Shown: piece after piece, positions 10,205 to 21,155 of the stretch | Position numbering within the stretch: the stretch's first letter is position 1 | Layout of the letters: each line of letters begins with the position of its first letter | NCBI RefSeq assembly: GCF_907165205.1 | Contig: NC_058191.1 | Span: 19,284,501-19,348,500 of the forward strand | Direction: 5' to 3' | Length of the DNA: 64,000 bases | From: Coccinella septempunctata | Taxonomy: Eukaryota; Arthropoda; Insecta; Coleoptera; Coccinellidae | Position numbers and translations under genes: made by a program | Notes under the pieces: generated by a model | Database searches by the model: none | What the model saw: the letters and a program-made list of their open reading frames with translations, nothing else | What the model was told of the DNA's origin: nothing

Positions 10205-11020
10205 TAGTAGGTTTACACATGAAATGATTTACTGGCGCCGGTGACTTCTGGCGCGCCAGTAACTGCATATGTAAACACACACTGGCGTGCAAACGTTATC
10301 CAGGCATGCATGGATTAAGAATTTTGGTCACTTCCAAAATTTTATGCGACAGTATCATTTCTTGCGCCAGTGAAATTACAAATTGCAAATCTAAACACAT
10401 TCCGTACAGGCCAATGAATATTGTTTACGCAGCGGCAAATCACTTTTAAGGTTAGGGACACAGTTTGATAGTTTACTCTGGTTCTTTTGTGAGTTTTGTG
10501 TTTTAACGATGAACAAAAAACAGAAGAAATGGAAATCAGAGGAGTCACCAGTGGCTAAATACCTTAGAGTGATTTGAAGTTTAAAAACATCTTTCATATA
10601 GGTGTCTTTTTTCTCAATTACTGGTGTGACACGTTGTAAAAGGAAATTAAATCCTTCTTCTGTCATTCTTAAATGATTTCGAAAGCTTTGGGGGTCTTCC
10701 ATTGAGAGCTCTTTTAAAAGAGAATTTGAAGCACCCATCATTGGTCTCTGGGAAATCCAATTGCGCACCCATAAGCGACCTTTTCTTTTATGTCGTTTCT
10801 TCCATTCTAAATCTTCAATCATACTCTCAATTATTGATTTTGCAATTTCGAAAATTTTTTACAATTTCTGTAACATGATGTAGGTACCTACTATAACGAG
10901 AGTATCGATACTAGCAACTGGCGTGGAAAACACTGGAAACCGTGTAAACGCTTACTGGCGTGAAAGTTGAACTGGCGTTAAGACTGGCGCCGGTAAATCC
11001 ATGCATGTGTAAACTTACTG
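10205..11020. mobile_element. PIF/Harbinger element, deletion derivative
   Basis: The 816-bp element is bounded by TTA on both sides (10202-10204 and 11021-11023), the usual Harbinger target duplication. Terminal inverted repeats begin YAGTARGTTTACACATG and continue to a GGCGCC-containing block. Inside both ends the heptamer ACTGGCG (or CGCCAGT) recurs several times, as expected of subterminal transposase-binding sites. The interior holds a fragment of the transposase on the minus strand. Confidence 0.8.
10547..10822 (-). pseudogene. Harbinger transposase fragment
   Basis: About 92 codons resembling the N-terminal part of HARBI1-type nucleases: basic start (KKRHKRKGR), WVRNWISQRP, LLKELSMEDPQSFRNHLRM and TLRYLATG. 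Similarity stops after LATG, before any of the DDE catalytic residues, so no nuclease can be made. Open frame continues to 10391 but is not homologous. The fragment sits between matching terminal repeats. Confidence 0.75.
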
Positions 11021-11630
11021 TTATTCGCAACAACAACGGATACATAAAGGCTCCCACAAAACAACGCGAAAAACCGCACGGAATTCGTGACGGAAATTCG
11101 TTGCGAATATCCTGCGGATTTCGGAGTACCCCTCATACCAAATCGAATATAATCGCATCGCACCATTCGACAATTCGACAATATTATCTGCCATGTCGAA
11201 AAAAGTAAAGAAACCGGTAAAATGGAGTAACTTCGGACAGTATGGGTAATGTCAGACAATTCGATGTAAATTCAAATTTAGCAGCAGTGCTATCTCATAA
11301 TAGGCAACCGAACATGTGTATCCTTGTCATTATGTTCACTGTAATACAAACTTCAGATTAAAGTGAAAATCCGTTTTAGTGGTAGTGTTTATTTCTCGTA
11401 CAGGTGGGGTTTATAATAAATAAAAATTAAACATTCATGCAAATCACCATTATAACTATAACAAACCTTCAGCACTGATGAAATTGATTAAAATAACCTT
11501 TCGCCGTTCTAAACTGAGGTATAAACTATGTTCTGGCCAAATTTGACGTTGATACTTCTTTTGCCGATAATGATATATAGATTTTTATAAAAAATGATTC
11601 TTTTGTAGGATAAATTCGGACATCTACAAA

Positions 11631-12110
11631 ATGGCCAGAACATACAAAAAAGTATTGGGAGGAAGGCCATATAAGTATTATAAATGCCAAAAATGTTGAT
11701 TTAGCGGTTAAAGACGTTAAAAGACGCAAACTAAGTATACGGAAAGCGGCCGAAGAATATGATGTGCCAAAATCTACGATTTCTGACAAAATGAATACTA
11801 GACACACTAGTGATCCAGGGCGACCTAAAGCTTTGAGAAATGAAGAAGAAAGACTTTTGATGGAATTAAAAAACTGACAGAGTGGGAATTAGCACTTCAT
11901 ACGACAGATATTAGAGAGTTAGTCCATTTATATATGGAAAATAACGGAAGCAGCGATAAAAGGTTTAAAGAATGGAAATAATCCTGGAAAGGAATGGATG
12001 AAAAAGAGATTTCAGTTAGATTACCTGATAACATGAAGAAGGCGAGAGCGGCAGTTAATCATGACATGATAAATGAATAGGTATTTTGATGAGCTTCAAG
12101 ATAGGAACAT
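11631..12110 (+). pseudogene. Tigger/pogo-type transposase relic (HTH_psq plus CENP-B-like)
   Basis: ATG at 11631 gives MARTYKKVLGGRPYK. After a frame change the reading continues IINAKNVDLAVKDVK, RRKLSIRKAAEEYDVPKSTI and SDKM...GRPKALRNEEE, a clear psq-type helix-turn-helix followed by the GRP linker. Further fragments (TEWELALHTTDIRELV, KKARAAVNHDMI) match the CENP-B-like second DNA-binding domain. Several frameshifts and stops; the DDE catalytic core is missing. In the family these domains bind the element ends. Confidence 0.7.
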
Positions 12111-12189
12111 ACTTTGTATAACCAACTATCGAAGATGAAAAAATTATTGCAAGAAACCAAGTTATTCAGATTTTGGAGGGACCCAAAAT

Positions 12190-12560
12190 AACCAAAGCGC
12201 GCTTGTACACGGCTACCGTTTGGTCATGACCATCCAGGCTACGATGCACGACTCCGGCTTCTCAGTATCCCGAGGTTCGAGCAGCGTCGTGAGCGAGGTG
12301 ACCTCATCCTTGCCTACCGAGTATTGCACGGTTATGCTGTTGCTGATCTACAGTTTATGTTCAAGAGGAACTTTAATCACCTACGGGGACACCACTAGGT
12401 ATAAGCTTACCAAGGAAAAGTTCAAAACTATCGTCCGACAAAACTTCCTATCTTACAGAATATTTGAGCGCTTGAACCGATTGCCAACCGACGTGGTGAC
12501 CGTCGTTTAATGTTTTCCAGAATCGCTATGACAGATGGATCTCTTCTCTTTGAATTTTGT
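12190..12560 (+). pseudogene. Non-LTR reverse transcriptase C-terminal relic
   Basis: Translating across frames gives RLLSIPRFEQRRERGDLILA, YRVLHGYA, LRGH and FLSYRIFERLNRLPTDVV followed by FQNRYDRW. This order is the conserved C-terminal tail downstream of the palm domain in CR1/L2/RTE-like ORF2 proteins. It is frameshifted and has no upstream RT domain, as expected of a 5'-truncated, old copy inserted in the Tigger relic. Confidence 0.55.
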
Positions 12561-12635
12561 TTTTTTTTTAATTTACTTTCAAACATTTCATGTATTGAGT
12601 TTATAGGTACTATTACACCAACTCGTATTATATTA

Positions 12636-12675
12636 AATAATACTAATAATAATAATAATTATAATAATAATCAAC
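12636..12675. repeat. AAT/ATA-rich microsatellite
   Basis: Imperfect AATAAT and ATAATA repeats over about 40 bp. Confidence 0.8.
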
Positions 12676-13393
12676 TATGTAGTTGATTATTTAAAAAGTC
12701 AGGACACGAATACCAGTGATGAATTATAATAATATTTTCATATCACGAATGTTGATATGCATATATGTTTTAACAAGTTCTTTATATTTATTAACAAGTT
12801 TTAGAATAATTTCTTCTGCTTTATGTTGAAATAAGCCGAATTTGTATTATCTGGGCAATAAAATTATTTTTAAAATATCCAAACGTGTTTTCTTATTCAA
12901 AATTTCCATTAAAAACCTCTAAGATATGCTTATTTTAGTAGTTTCGTGGTCCGAATGCATTAAACACGGAGTTACCTACTTTAATTTAAGTGCAATTTAG
13001 ATGCTGTCTGAATTTACCCCACCTGTGCAAGGAATTTCGGACACTATATATCAAAATAAAAATCTTTATTTTGACTCTTTTTCATATGCAATATTTTTGA
13101 ACAACATACCAATGAATCTACATATATTAATTTTTTCAATATTTTTTCACATTTCACTTTTTTATATTCGAACGAAAACTTCATATTTTGTCCGAAGTTA
13201 CCCCACTTGACGGTATATGAAAATTATAATTGAAAAATGTATACTTCATCAGATAAAAAGAAGAACTATTTTTGATTGCAGTGTAGGAAGATAGTTCATG
13301 GTAAAAAAGCTTCTATATACATAGGTTCAATATATCACGTATCTTATCGTGAAAAGAAACGAAATCGGTTCACGAAATCAATCAAGATAGACA

Positions 13394-13728
13394 ACAGTAT
13401 GGTGAATTCCATACATTAATGCCACTGCTAAGAGGGGATCATAAACGATTCTAGGTATATTCATTTAGTAATACTCAATGGTATATTTTAGAATGGCAAT
13501 ATTGTTTCCATAAACTATCAAATATTATAGAAAATGATATCCGAACGTGGGACAAAAATTACAGTATGGGGAATTCCATACATTAATGCCACTGCTAAGA
13601 GGGGATCATAAACGATTCTAGGTATATTCATTTAGTAATACTCAATGGTATATTTTAGAATGGCAATAGTGTTTCCATAAACTATCAAATATTATAGAAA
13701 ATGATATCCGAAAGTGGGACAAAAATTA
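13394..13728. repeat. 167-bp tandem duplication
   Basis: Units begin ACAGTATGG at 13394 and 13561 and differ at only a handful of positions. Non-coding. High identity suggests a recent duplication. Confidence 0.9.
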
Positions 13729-14015
13729 TAGGGAGACGAAGCATTTGCATTGAAACATGCATGATTTGTGAATTACACGTTACGTGGTAACACGTGTTCT
13801 AGACCGCTCTGTTAATTAAGCGTTATTTTGACGGTTTTTGTGGACTTTACTCGATTATTTCTGGATTCTGACGTTGTTCCTACAGCCGTCTTCCATACTT
13901 TGGTGGAGGTGCAGTTTTGACCTGATTTACGATTTTTTCCGTTCTACTTTGAACGATAGTTGTCTGCTGTTCGTGAATCACCCCTGGAACAGCTGTTCTT
14001 TATCTTGTCGCGATA

Positions 14016-14777
14016 ATGAGTTCAATTTGTGCCAGATGCAAGAAATCCTCAGATGATGAATCATCTGTTTGTTGTGATTCTTGCGCTGCGGTATTCCACA
14101 GCAGGTGTTTATCGATGGGGGGCAGTGAACTCAGAGTCATGGAATTGAAGAAGCAGAGGTCACTTATCTTTTTTTGCGACGACTGCAAGGAAGCATTCAA
14201 GAGGGTGCCCTTCATTCTACGTAGCTATGAGGAGCTCAAGGAGGAGGTATCGTCCCTTAAACATAGGGTGGAGGAGATCGAGAGGGTTGCTGCGGGGCTG
14301 CGGGAGGAGACTATTTCTGAGATTGCTGATCGAGATGGTAGAGCTTCCAATCTGATGGTCTATAATATGGAGGAGAGTAGTTCTTCTGATGCTGGCATCC
14401 GACAAAGCCATGATCGTTCTAAAGTTGTGGACTTGCTGAGGGAGCTTAATTCGGGAAAGGATTCGGACGACCTGAAGGGATCAATTGTGAATTTGTTTCG
14501 AGTGGGGAGGAAGGCTGAGGGGAGGTCTCGTCCACTTAAGGTCATCATGACGGGTACCTCGGTCTGCAGGGACGTTCTTAGGAGGAAGCATGCTCTTAGT
14601 AAGTCAGTGAAGTTTAAGAATGTGCGGATTGATGGTGATTATACTGAATCCCAGCGCAAGTATCTGAATGATCTCCGATCGGACCTCGATAAGCGTAAGG
14701 CTAATGGTGAAAACGTCACAATTAGATATGTTAACGGTTTCCCTAAGATAGTTCTGGCGGGGAAACGAAAAAACTAG
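14016..14777 (+). CDS. CR1-like ORF1 protein (PHD finger, coiled coil)
   Basis: Encodes 253 residues from ATG 14016. Residues 5-55 hold CARC, CCDSC, FHSRC and CDDC, a C4HC3 PHD-type pattern. Residues 70-98 (SYEELKEEVSSLKHRVEEIE) form a likely coiled coil. The C-terminal half resembles the RNA-binding region of L1-like ORF1 proteins (NLFRVGRKAEGRSRPLKVI, VRIDGDYTESQRKYL). The predicted role is RNA binding and assembly of the retrotransposition particle. The frame is intact. It ends AGKRKN-stop on a run of A (AAAAAAC then TAG) that fits a -1 frameshift site into ORF2. Confidence 0.85.
   Translation: MSSICARCKKSSDDESSVCCDSCAAVFHSRCLSMGGSELRVMELKKQRSLIFFCDDCKEAFKRVPFILRSYEELKEEVSSLKHRVEEIERVAAGLREETISEIADRDGRASNLMVYNMEESSSSDAGIRQSHDRSKVVDLLRELNSGKDSDDLKGSIVNLFRVGRKAEGRSRPLKVIMTGTSVCRDVLRRKHALSKSVKFKNVRIDGDYTESQRKYLNDLRSDLDKRKANGENVTIRYVNGFPKIVLAGKRKN
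14768..14774 (+). promoter_or_regulatory. Candidate -1 ribosomal frameshift heptamer
   Basis: The last ORF1 codons are CGA AAA AAC TAG. The heptamer A AAA AAC is in the register required for -1 slippage. The -1 frame then continues CTA GGG CCA and so on, straight into ORF2, which has no ATG near its start. A downstream stimulatory structure is not obvious. Confidence 0.5.
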
Positions 14778-17595
14778 GGCCACCCCATTTGAAGATCTAT
14801 TTTCAAAATGTTGGCGGCTTGCGTACTCGACTACCTGACTTCAAGCTTGCCGCTATATCCTCGGATTATGACGTTATTATTATCGTCGAATCATCTTTAA
14901 ACGAATCTTTTTTTGATGGTGAGGTTGCTCTTCCTGGATACCAAGTTTTTCGGAAAGATAGAAGCTTATCTACTAGCTTTAAGTCTAGAGGAGGTGGTGT
15001 CCTTATGTTGGTGAGGGATTCCTTGAATCCTCGACTTGTTGTGAATAACACATATGTGGTGGAACACTTGTTTGTATGCATTAATTGGTGTAGTAAATCA
15101 TATATATTGGGTGGAACTTATATACCACCAAACTCGCCTGACACGATATACGAGTCTCATGCGCGCGCTGTTGAGGAACTTTACTATGAACATCCCGACG
15201 CATTATTCCTGTTGTGCGGAGATTACAATCTCCCGGGAGGTAGGTGGGCTGATGAAAGATTCGTGCTCTGTGAACCTGGAAATGTGGGTGAGTGCTTCTC
15301 CGAGTGTTGTGATTTTATGGAACTTTCCCAGATGAACCGCCTGCCTAACAGCCGTGGTATCTTTCTGGACCTGATATTTTCATCGGACAATAAAGTTTTA
15401 GTGGACTATGCAGGTGATACGCTTCTCGAAAACTCTGTTCTTCATTTCGGTTATTCAATTGTTATACCACGCTCTGATCACTTTTGTGTATCTGATCTAA
15501 CTGACTCTGATTCCCTCACTTATGATTTTAAGAATTGTAACTATACTGAACTCAACAATTATTTTCACTCTGTTGATTGGAGTTTTTGCAGTAGTTTTGA
15601 TATTGATAGAGCGGTTGCCTACTTTTACCATGTAGTGTATAATGGGATTGAGATGTTTGTTCCCAAGCGGGTCCGAGGACGTGGTACATTTCCCCATTGG
15701 TTCAGTAAAGAGTTGAAAATTTTGATTAAAAGAAAGAAGAAGGCTCATGCTTGCTTTAAAGCCTCCAACTTACCCGATGAGTATGAGGTGTTTCGTGACT
15801 TACGCAATCAGTGTAAGATTGAGAGCAAAAAGTGTTTTGACACTTACTGCCTATTCCTCGAGTCTAGAATAAGATCAGATCCTAAATTCTTTTGGAAACA
15901 CATAAGTAGACTTAAGGGAACCACCAATCTTCCTGATAAAATGTCTTTCAGCGGAGTGGAGAGCTCGAACAGTAGGGAGATTTGTGAATTGTTCGCTCAA
16001 TTTTTTGGAGAAGTTTTCATCCATGAGGAGATTGTCCCTCCTCCAGTAGATATTCCGGAAACCGTAGACTTCAATACTTTGTCATTTTCTCTAGCCGAAG
16101 TTTTTGATGGCATATCTGGGCTGAAGTGCACCTACTCTTGCGGGCCCGACAGCATTCCATCATTCTTGCTGAAGCAGTGCATTTTTAGTCTGTCTGCACC
16201 ACTGTGCGATCTGTTTAATAATTCTTTAAAAGTTGGATCATTCCCTTCAGTTTGAAAGGACAGTTATATCTTGCCCATTTTCAAGTCGGGTGATAAGCAG
16301 GTTGTATCGAACTATAGAGGAATTTGTATACCATCTGTTATATCTATGCTCTTCGATAAGTTAGTTTGTTCTTCTCTAACTTTGAAATGTGTTGCTACAA
16401 TTATCAATGAACAGCACGGTTTTGTGAAGTCGAGATCCACTGCTACCAATCTGTTGATGTTTGTTGATAGTGTTACGTCTGCTATGGAGGGTGGCGGCAG
16501 TGTTGATTGTATTTATACTGATTTTCGGAAGGCATTCGACAGGGTTAACCATAATTTATTGTTGAATAAGCTCAACCTCATGGGTATCAGAGGTAGTCTT
16601 TTTGGTTGGATTGAGAGCTTCCTGCGTGGTCGTCGTTACTCTGTCCGATATAAGAACTCTTTTTCTTCGTTCTTTTTTGCTCCTTCTGGGGTGCCACAGG
16701 GCAGTCACTTGGGACCTATACTATTTCTCTTATTTATTAACGATGTCGCTGCTGTTTTTTCGGGTTGTTTGTTTCTGCTGTTTGCTGACGATATAAAGAT
16801 TTTCAGGGCCATCTCCACTACTGACGATGCCCTCGCTTTGCAGCATGCCCTTGACCTGTTCTACATTTGGTGTGAGCTTAACAGATTGTCGTTAAATATT
16901 GATAAATGTCACCTTATATCATTTCATCGCTCCCGAGCCCTAGACCATAGTTATCATATCGACAACTGTTGTTTGCAGAGAGTGAGTGAGGTTCGGGACC
17001 TCGGTGTATTGTTGGACTCTAAGTTGACTTTCTGCAGTCATATGTCTGAGGTTAGGAAGAGGTGTATGCAGCTGCTCGGTTTTATTCAGCGAAATGGCAG
17101 GTTCTTCACGGTTGAAACTTTCAGGTTGTATTGCACATTTGTTAGAAGTATTGCTGAGTATGCCTCTGTTGTGTGGTCGCCGTCGTACGTCACTCACATC
17201 GCCTGTCTCGAGAGAGTTCAGAATAGGTTTCTGCGTATGTGTGCATTCAAGTTGGGTCTCTCATTTCGGCACCTGGACTATGAAGCAGCGAGGTCCTCTC
17301 TACGCTTGCCCTCTTTGGAGTCGAGGAGGTTACTCCTGGATCTTTTGCTTGTCTACAAGTTGTTGAGTGGCATGATTTATTGCCCTGAATTGTTGTACAA
17401 GTTTAATTTTTGTGTTCCGTCATTCAACACTAGGAGCATGAATATTTTTTACGAGGAGACACCCATACAAACTACCGTAAACACTTTTTTTTACACCGCG
17501 TCACGGAGCGTTTTAATGTTATGTCTCCTCTTTTGAACTTGTTTGGGACCTCACTTGACCGTTTTAGATGTGAGGTGTTACTCGCTTTAAGCTAG
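14774..17595 (+). pseudogene. CR1-like ORF2 (AP endonuclease and reverse transcriptase), one nonsense codon
   Basis: The open frame starts in the -1 register at the ORF1 stop. The endonuclease shows KIYFQNVGGLRTR, IIIVESSLNESFFDG, LCGDYNLPGG and PRSDHF, covering the expected N, E, D and SDH residues. The reverse transcriptase shows ILPIFKSGDK, CIYTDFRKAFDRVNHNLL, PQGSHLGPILFLLFIND and FADDIKIF (about 16780), followed by the usual thumb region to LERVQNRFLRMCAFKLG. An in-frame TGA at 16253-16255, where Trp is expected, interrupts it. A one-base shift near 17512 removes the last 28 or so residues, which otherwise run to TAG at 17593-17595. Function in the family: target nicking and target-primed reverse transcription. 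Confidence 0.85.
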
Positions 17596-17766
17596 AATAC
17601 ATGTATTGCCATTTTTGTGAATTTCATTGTTTTGTTTGTGATTTACTGATATATGCTTATTTTGTGATTGTAATTATTGTTCAATTTTTATTTTCAAATG
17701 GGTTGTACCGTTTAATGTACTGAGCAATGCTCATGTTAATAAATAAATAAATAAATAAATAAATAA

Positions 17767-18243
17767 AACCATATACCTCGTTCTGGTGCCTTCCATGCGA
17801 AGGTTTGCCAATCAGTTTCTACATTTTACTTTCTGCAGAGTGTTCGAGGGTTTCCAAGTGATCCTGTTGCAGCTTTAACGGCGTAGAACTATAAGCAACA
17901 CAAAATACTTGATGATTGAACTTCCGTTCTGTAGGTACTCAGGTAAAACGCCCTTATTCAAGATGTCGATTATAAGTGCCAGTTTCTTGGATGTATTGAG
18001 TCGGGGAGGTGTTATTCGATGAAGAGGATCTGTCCCTTTCAGTTCGTATCTTCTCATGTCAGAGTCAACTATTCGGTGGAGCTCTTTCCTATTGTCCTGG
18101 AGTTCAGGCTCACTTGTGTTGCAAGATGGACTTCCAGTATCAATGTCTTCTGGGTGTTTTTGCCCAGGCATGTGAATTTCATCAGCGGTATTGGTGTTAT
18201 TCTCTATTGCTAGCGGACGCTGAAGTTCTCGTTTAATTGCGTC
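17767..18243 (-). pseudogene. Dong/R4-like ORF fragment, downstream part
   Basis: Minus-strand coding: after the Jockey A insertion the frame reads RELQRPLAIENNTNTADEIH, then the frame 18171-17875 (starting MPGQKHPEDIDTGSPSC and including RITPPRLNTSKKLALIID), then frameshifted remains to about 17770. It joins directly, in frame, to the 22482-22905 piece when the Jockey copy and one target repeat are removed. The reverse transcriptase is absent because the CR1-like element lies at the far side. Confidence 0.65.
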
Positions 18244-18521
18244 TTTTTTTTTTTTTTTTGGTGTAGCAGGGGGAAAATCTGCAAGACAGACGAACCACCC
18301 TCATCTCCTGAGGGGGAACAGTGTGGGGTTTCTCACTCTCCTGAGCTCGAGACCCACTAAAAACCCTACTGCTTCTTGAATTTTGGTTCCGGGCATTTGC
18401 CTATAAACCGTTCATCTCTTGGTCGGTTTTCTTCTCGAACACTATCGTGCTGGGATTTATGTGTTTATCCTCTATTGGATTAACACTTTATTGAATTTTT
18501 CAATAAGTTTCTGTTGTTATT

Positions 18522-21155
18522 TTAATCTCTTTTTAATTGATCTCTTGGTCTCCTTCGGTAAATTCGCATTCTCCTTTTGTCTTCCTCTGGGTCGTGGTCC
18601 ACTAGTCTCCTGAGTTCTTGATTCGGATGGTTTTTCGCTGTTTCGAATAATTTCTCTGCTTTTCTGTTCATGAATTCCGTTATGGTTTCCCATTTCAGGT
18701 CCTTATAAATTTGTCTATTCCTGACAAACCAAGGTGCATCTATTGCACATCGTAGCAGCTTGTTTTCAGTGGCCTGAATTCTTTTGATATGGTTCTTTGC
18801 CGCGAAACCCCAGGCAACTGATCCATAAATCAGTTGAGGCCTAGCAACGGCTTTGATTATCTTCAATTTTGTCTCTTTCGACATGTGGCTTCTTCTTCCT
18901 ATCAGAGGATAGAGTCTATTCATCGCTGCTTTCGTTTTGTCGATTGCTTGTTTGATATGAATTTTCCAAGTAAGTCCTTTGTCAAGTGTTATTCCTAAAT
19001 ATTTGGCTTCATTTTTCCAGTCGATTTCTTCGCCGTCAACATCCAGTTTCGTTGTGGGTCGTAGTCTTCTCTTCTGTAGTAATATTGCTTGGCTCTTTTG
19101 TCCATTGAGCTTGATTTTCCACTTTATGCACCAGTCATTTGTTTCGTCAATCGACTCTTGTAGAACTCGTTCTATTATTTCAGGATTTCGGTGTCGAGTT
19201 GCTATGCCTGTGTCGTCAGCATATAACGTTAGCATGGTTCTTGGATTTTTCGGAATATCGTGGATGTATATGTTGTACAGAAGTGGCCCAAGTACTGATC
19301 CTTGGGGTACTCCAGCCTCTATATCTCTTGTTGAGGAGCATTCTCCTCCCACTTTCACGTAAAATCTTCTATTTTTGAGATAATTCCGTATCAACTTGCA
19401 TATTTTGATCGAATATCCAGCACATCTCATCTTATATATTAATCCTTCATGCCATACTCTGTCGAATGCTCTGGCGACGTCTAGTAAAACAAGACCTGTA
19501 GCTTGTTTATTTTGGAATCCCTCTGTTATGTACTCTGTGAGCCTTAATAATTGTTGTTCTGTTGAATGCTCTCTTCTGAATCCGAACTGTTCTGGTGGAA
19601 TTAGTTTCAGATTTTCGGTTTCCTCATTTAGCCTCGTGGCGATAATTCTTTCTACTACTTTTCCTAAAGCCGACAGTAGACTTATCGGTCTGTAGTTTTG
19701 TGGAAACTTCTTCTCTTTGAATGGTTTATTGAATACTATGACTTCTGCTGTTTTCCATTTTTCTGGGTAGTGTTCTGTCCTCATAATTCCATTCGCGATA
19801 TTAGTTAGAGCGGCTATACCTTTTCTAGGTAATTTCTTTAACATAACATTCGTTATTTTATCGCTTCCGGGAGCTTTCCTCTTCTTCAAACTTCTAATTT
19901 TTTCCCTGATTTCATTTGGCGATGTTGGCTTGTCTATTTCAGCAGTCGCTGGTAATTCATCCATTTCTTCATCATTTTCTTCAACCAGTTCTTCCAAATC
20001 TTCATTATCGTCGTCTATCCTGTAATTTATTCTCGATTCTCGTTCGATCGAGTCCGCCAATGCATCTGCCTTATCAGTATTGGTATAAGCCATTCCCCTT
20101 TCTCCGTGTAGGGGTGGAATTTTAGTCTTTTCTCCTCGTAGGCTTTTTTGCATTCTCCATGCAGAATGATCGATTGTATTCAGTTCTTGAAGCCTTTTGT
20201 TCCATCTGCTTGTTCTTAGATCTTTCAGGGCATTTTTCAGAACTTGGCTATGTCGGTTGAGGTTCCTTCTATTTAGATCATTTTTGTTCATCCTATATAT
20301 TCTTCTGAGTCTTCGATTTTCTTGTATGAGATCTTTTACTTCTTTAGGCGTATCGCCATGCGGATGACTTGGAGCTGGTCTCTTTACTCTTCTCGTGCTT
20401 TTTTCGTAATCTTTCAATATAATCTCTTCCAGTTTATCAACCGCACATTCCAGATCGTCTGGAGTGTTTATTGTTGGAATTTCTGTTATTTCCGATTGTA
20501 ATAAATGGCTGTATTTAGTCCAATTGGTATATTCTCTTATTTCCAGCAGTTTTTCTCTTGGTTCTTCTCCAATTGTCAATTCCACGGGATTGTGGTTTGA
20601 GGTTCCATCTTCCAAAGTTTCAATCGAGAATTCTTGAGTTATATTTTTCAATATCGCGATATCTATTACATCTGGTATTCCTCTTCCAAAAGCAAGATAT
20701 GTCGGTAGCTCTGGTCCAATAACTATGGCATTTTGTCTTTCGGCGAAATCCTTGAGTTTTTTGCCATTTCTATTCTCTGTTATGCTATTCCATAATGGGG
20801 ATTTACAGTTGAAATCTCCGATGGAGATTTTCGGGTTTGATCCTTCCAACATGTTGTTTATCTCTTCTTCCAATAGATTGTTTTGTGGTGGCTTATACGC
20901 CGAGGTTATTTCGACTCTTTGCCGATTTAATTCGGCAACAATCGTCACTTTTTCTGTTTTTCCTTTTGTTTCGTCGGATCTACTTTTAAAGTAGTGTTTC
21001 AGATCTGTTCTCACCAATATTGCTACTCCTCCTCCGGTGTTTGTAATTCTGTCACATTTATATGTTTCATAATTCATGAAATTCAGTCTTCTGTTCCGGT
21101 TTATTCTTGTTTCCTGTAGGGCTATAATATCAGGTTGTCTTTCTGATATTATTTG
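18522..21155 (-). pseudogene. Jockey-like ORF2 (endonuclease and reverse transcriptase), 5' deleted
   Basis: Open from directly after the ORF1 stop; first ATG at 21077. The endonuclease lacks its first strand (the SWN..G block) but keeps ALQETRIN, SIGDFNCKSPLWNS and TSNHNP. In the last motif the SDH aspartate is Asn, so the catalytic triad is altered. The reverse transcriptase is complete: FQNYRPISLLSALGK, GLVLLDVARAFDRVWHEGLI, AGVPQGSVLGPLLYNIYIHD and LTLYADDTGIA, then the thumb to NKLLRCAIDAPWFVRN. The 851-residue frame has no stop. In intact relatives this protein nicks DNA and copies element RNA in the nucleus. Confidence 0.85.

Larger units (their letters stand above)
11222..13212. mobile_element. 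pogo/Tigger-like element, degraded
   Basis: A GGRGTAACTTCGGAC block near 11225 has its inverted copy (GTCCGAAGTTACCCCAC) near 13190, with TA next to each end, as expected of the Tc1/mariner-pogo superfamily. A transposase relic with a psq-type HTH lies inside. The interior also carries a non-LTR retrotransposon tail and an ATAAT-rich microsatellite, so the element has been invaded and has decayed. Confidence 0.55.
13729..17766 (+). mobile_element. CR1-like non-LTR retrotransposon, nearly full length
   Basis: It contains a 5' leader (13729-14015, left limit uncertain), ORF1 with a PHD-type finger, ORF2 with AP endonuclease and reverse transcriptase, a short 3' UTR, and an (AATA)n tail at about 17740-17766. 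PHD-bearing ORF1 plus a simple-repeat tail rather than poly(A) points to the CR1/Jockey superfamily. The right end abuts the Dong-like fragment. No target duplication is evident, which is common for CR1. Only one nonsense codon and one late frameshift spoil ORF2, so it is young. Confidence 0.85.

Noticed and set aside
13001..13210. Open frame of 69 codons near the right end of the Tigger relic
   Set aside because: Phe/Ile-rich translation of AT-rich sequence overlapping the terminal inverted repeat.
18979..20125. Plus-strand open frames opposite Jockey ORF2
   Set aside because: Shadow frames of the minus-strand RT gene, without motifs of their own. The same applies opposite ORF2 and ORF1 of copy B (31.4-34.6 kb) and opposite the CR1-like and R4-type genes.
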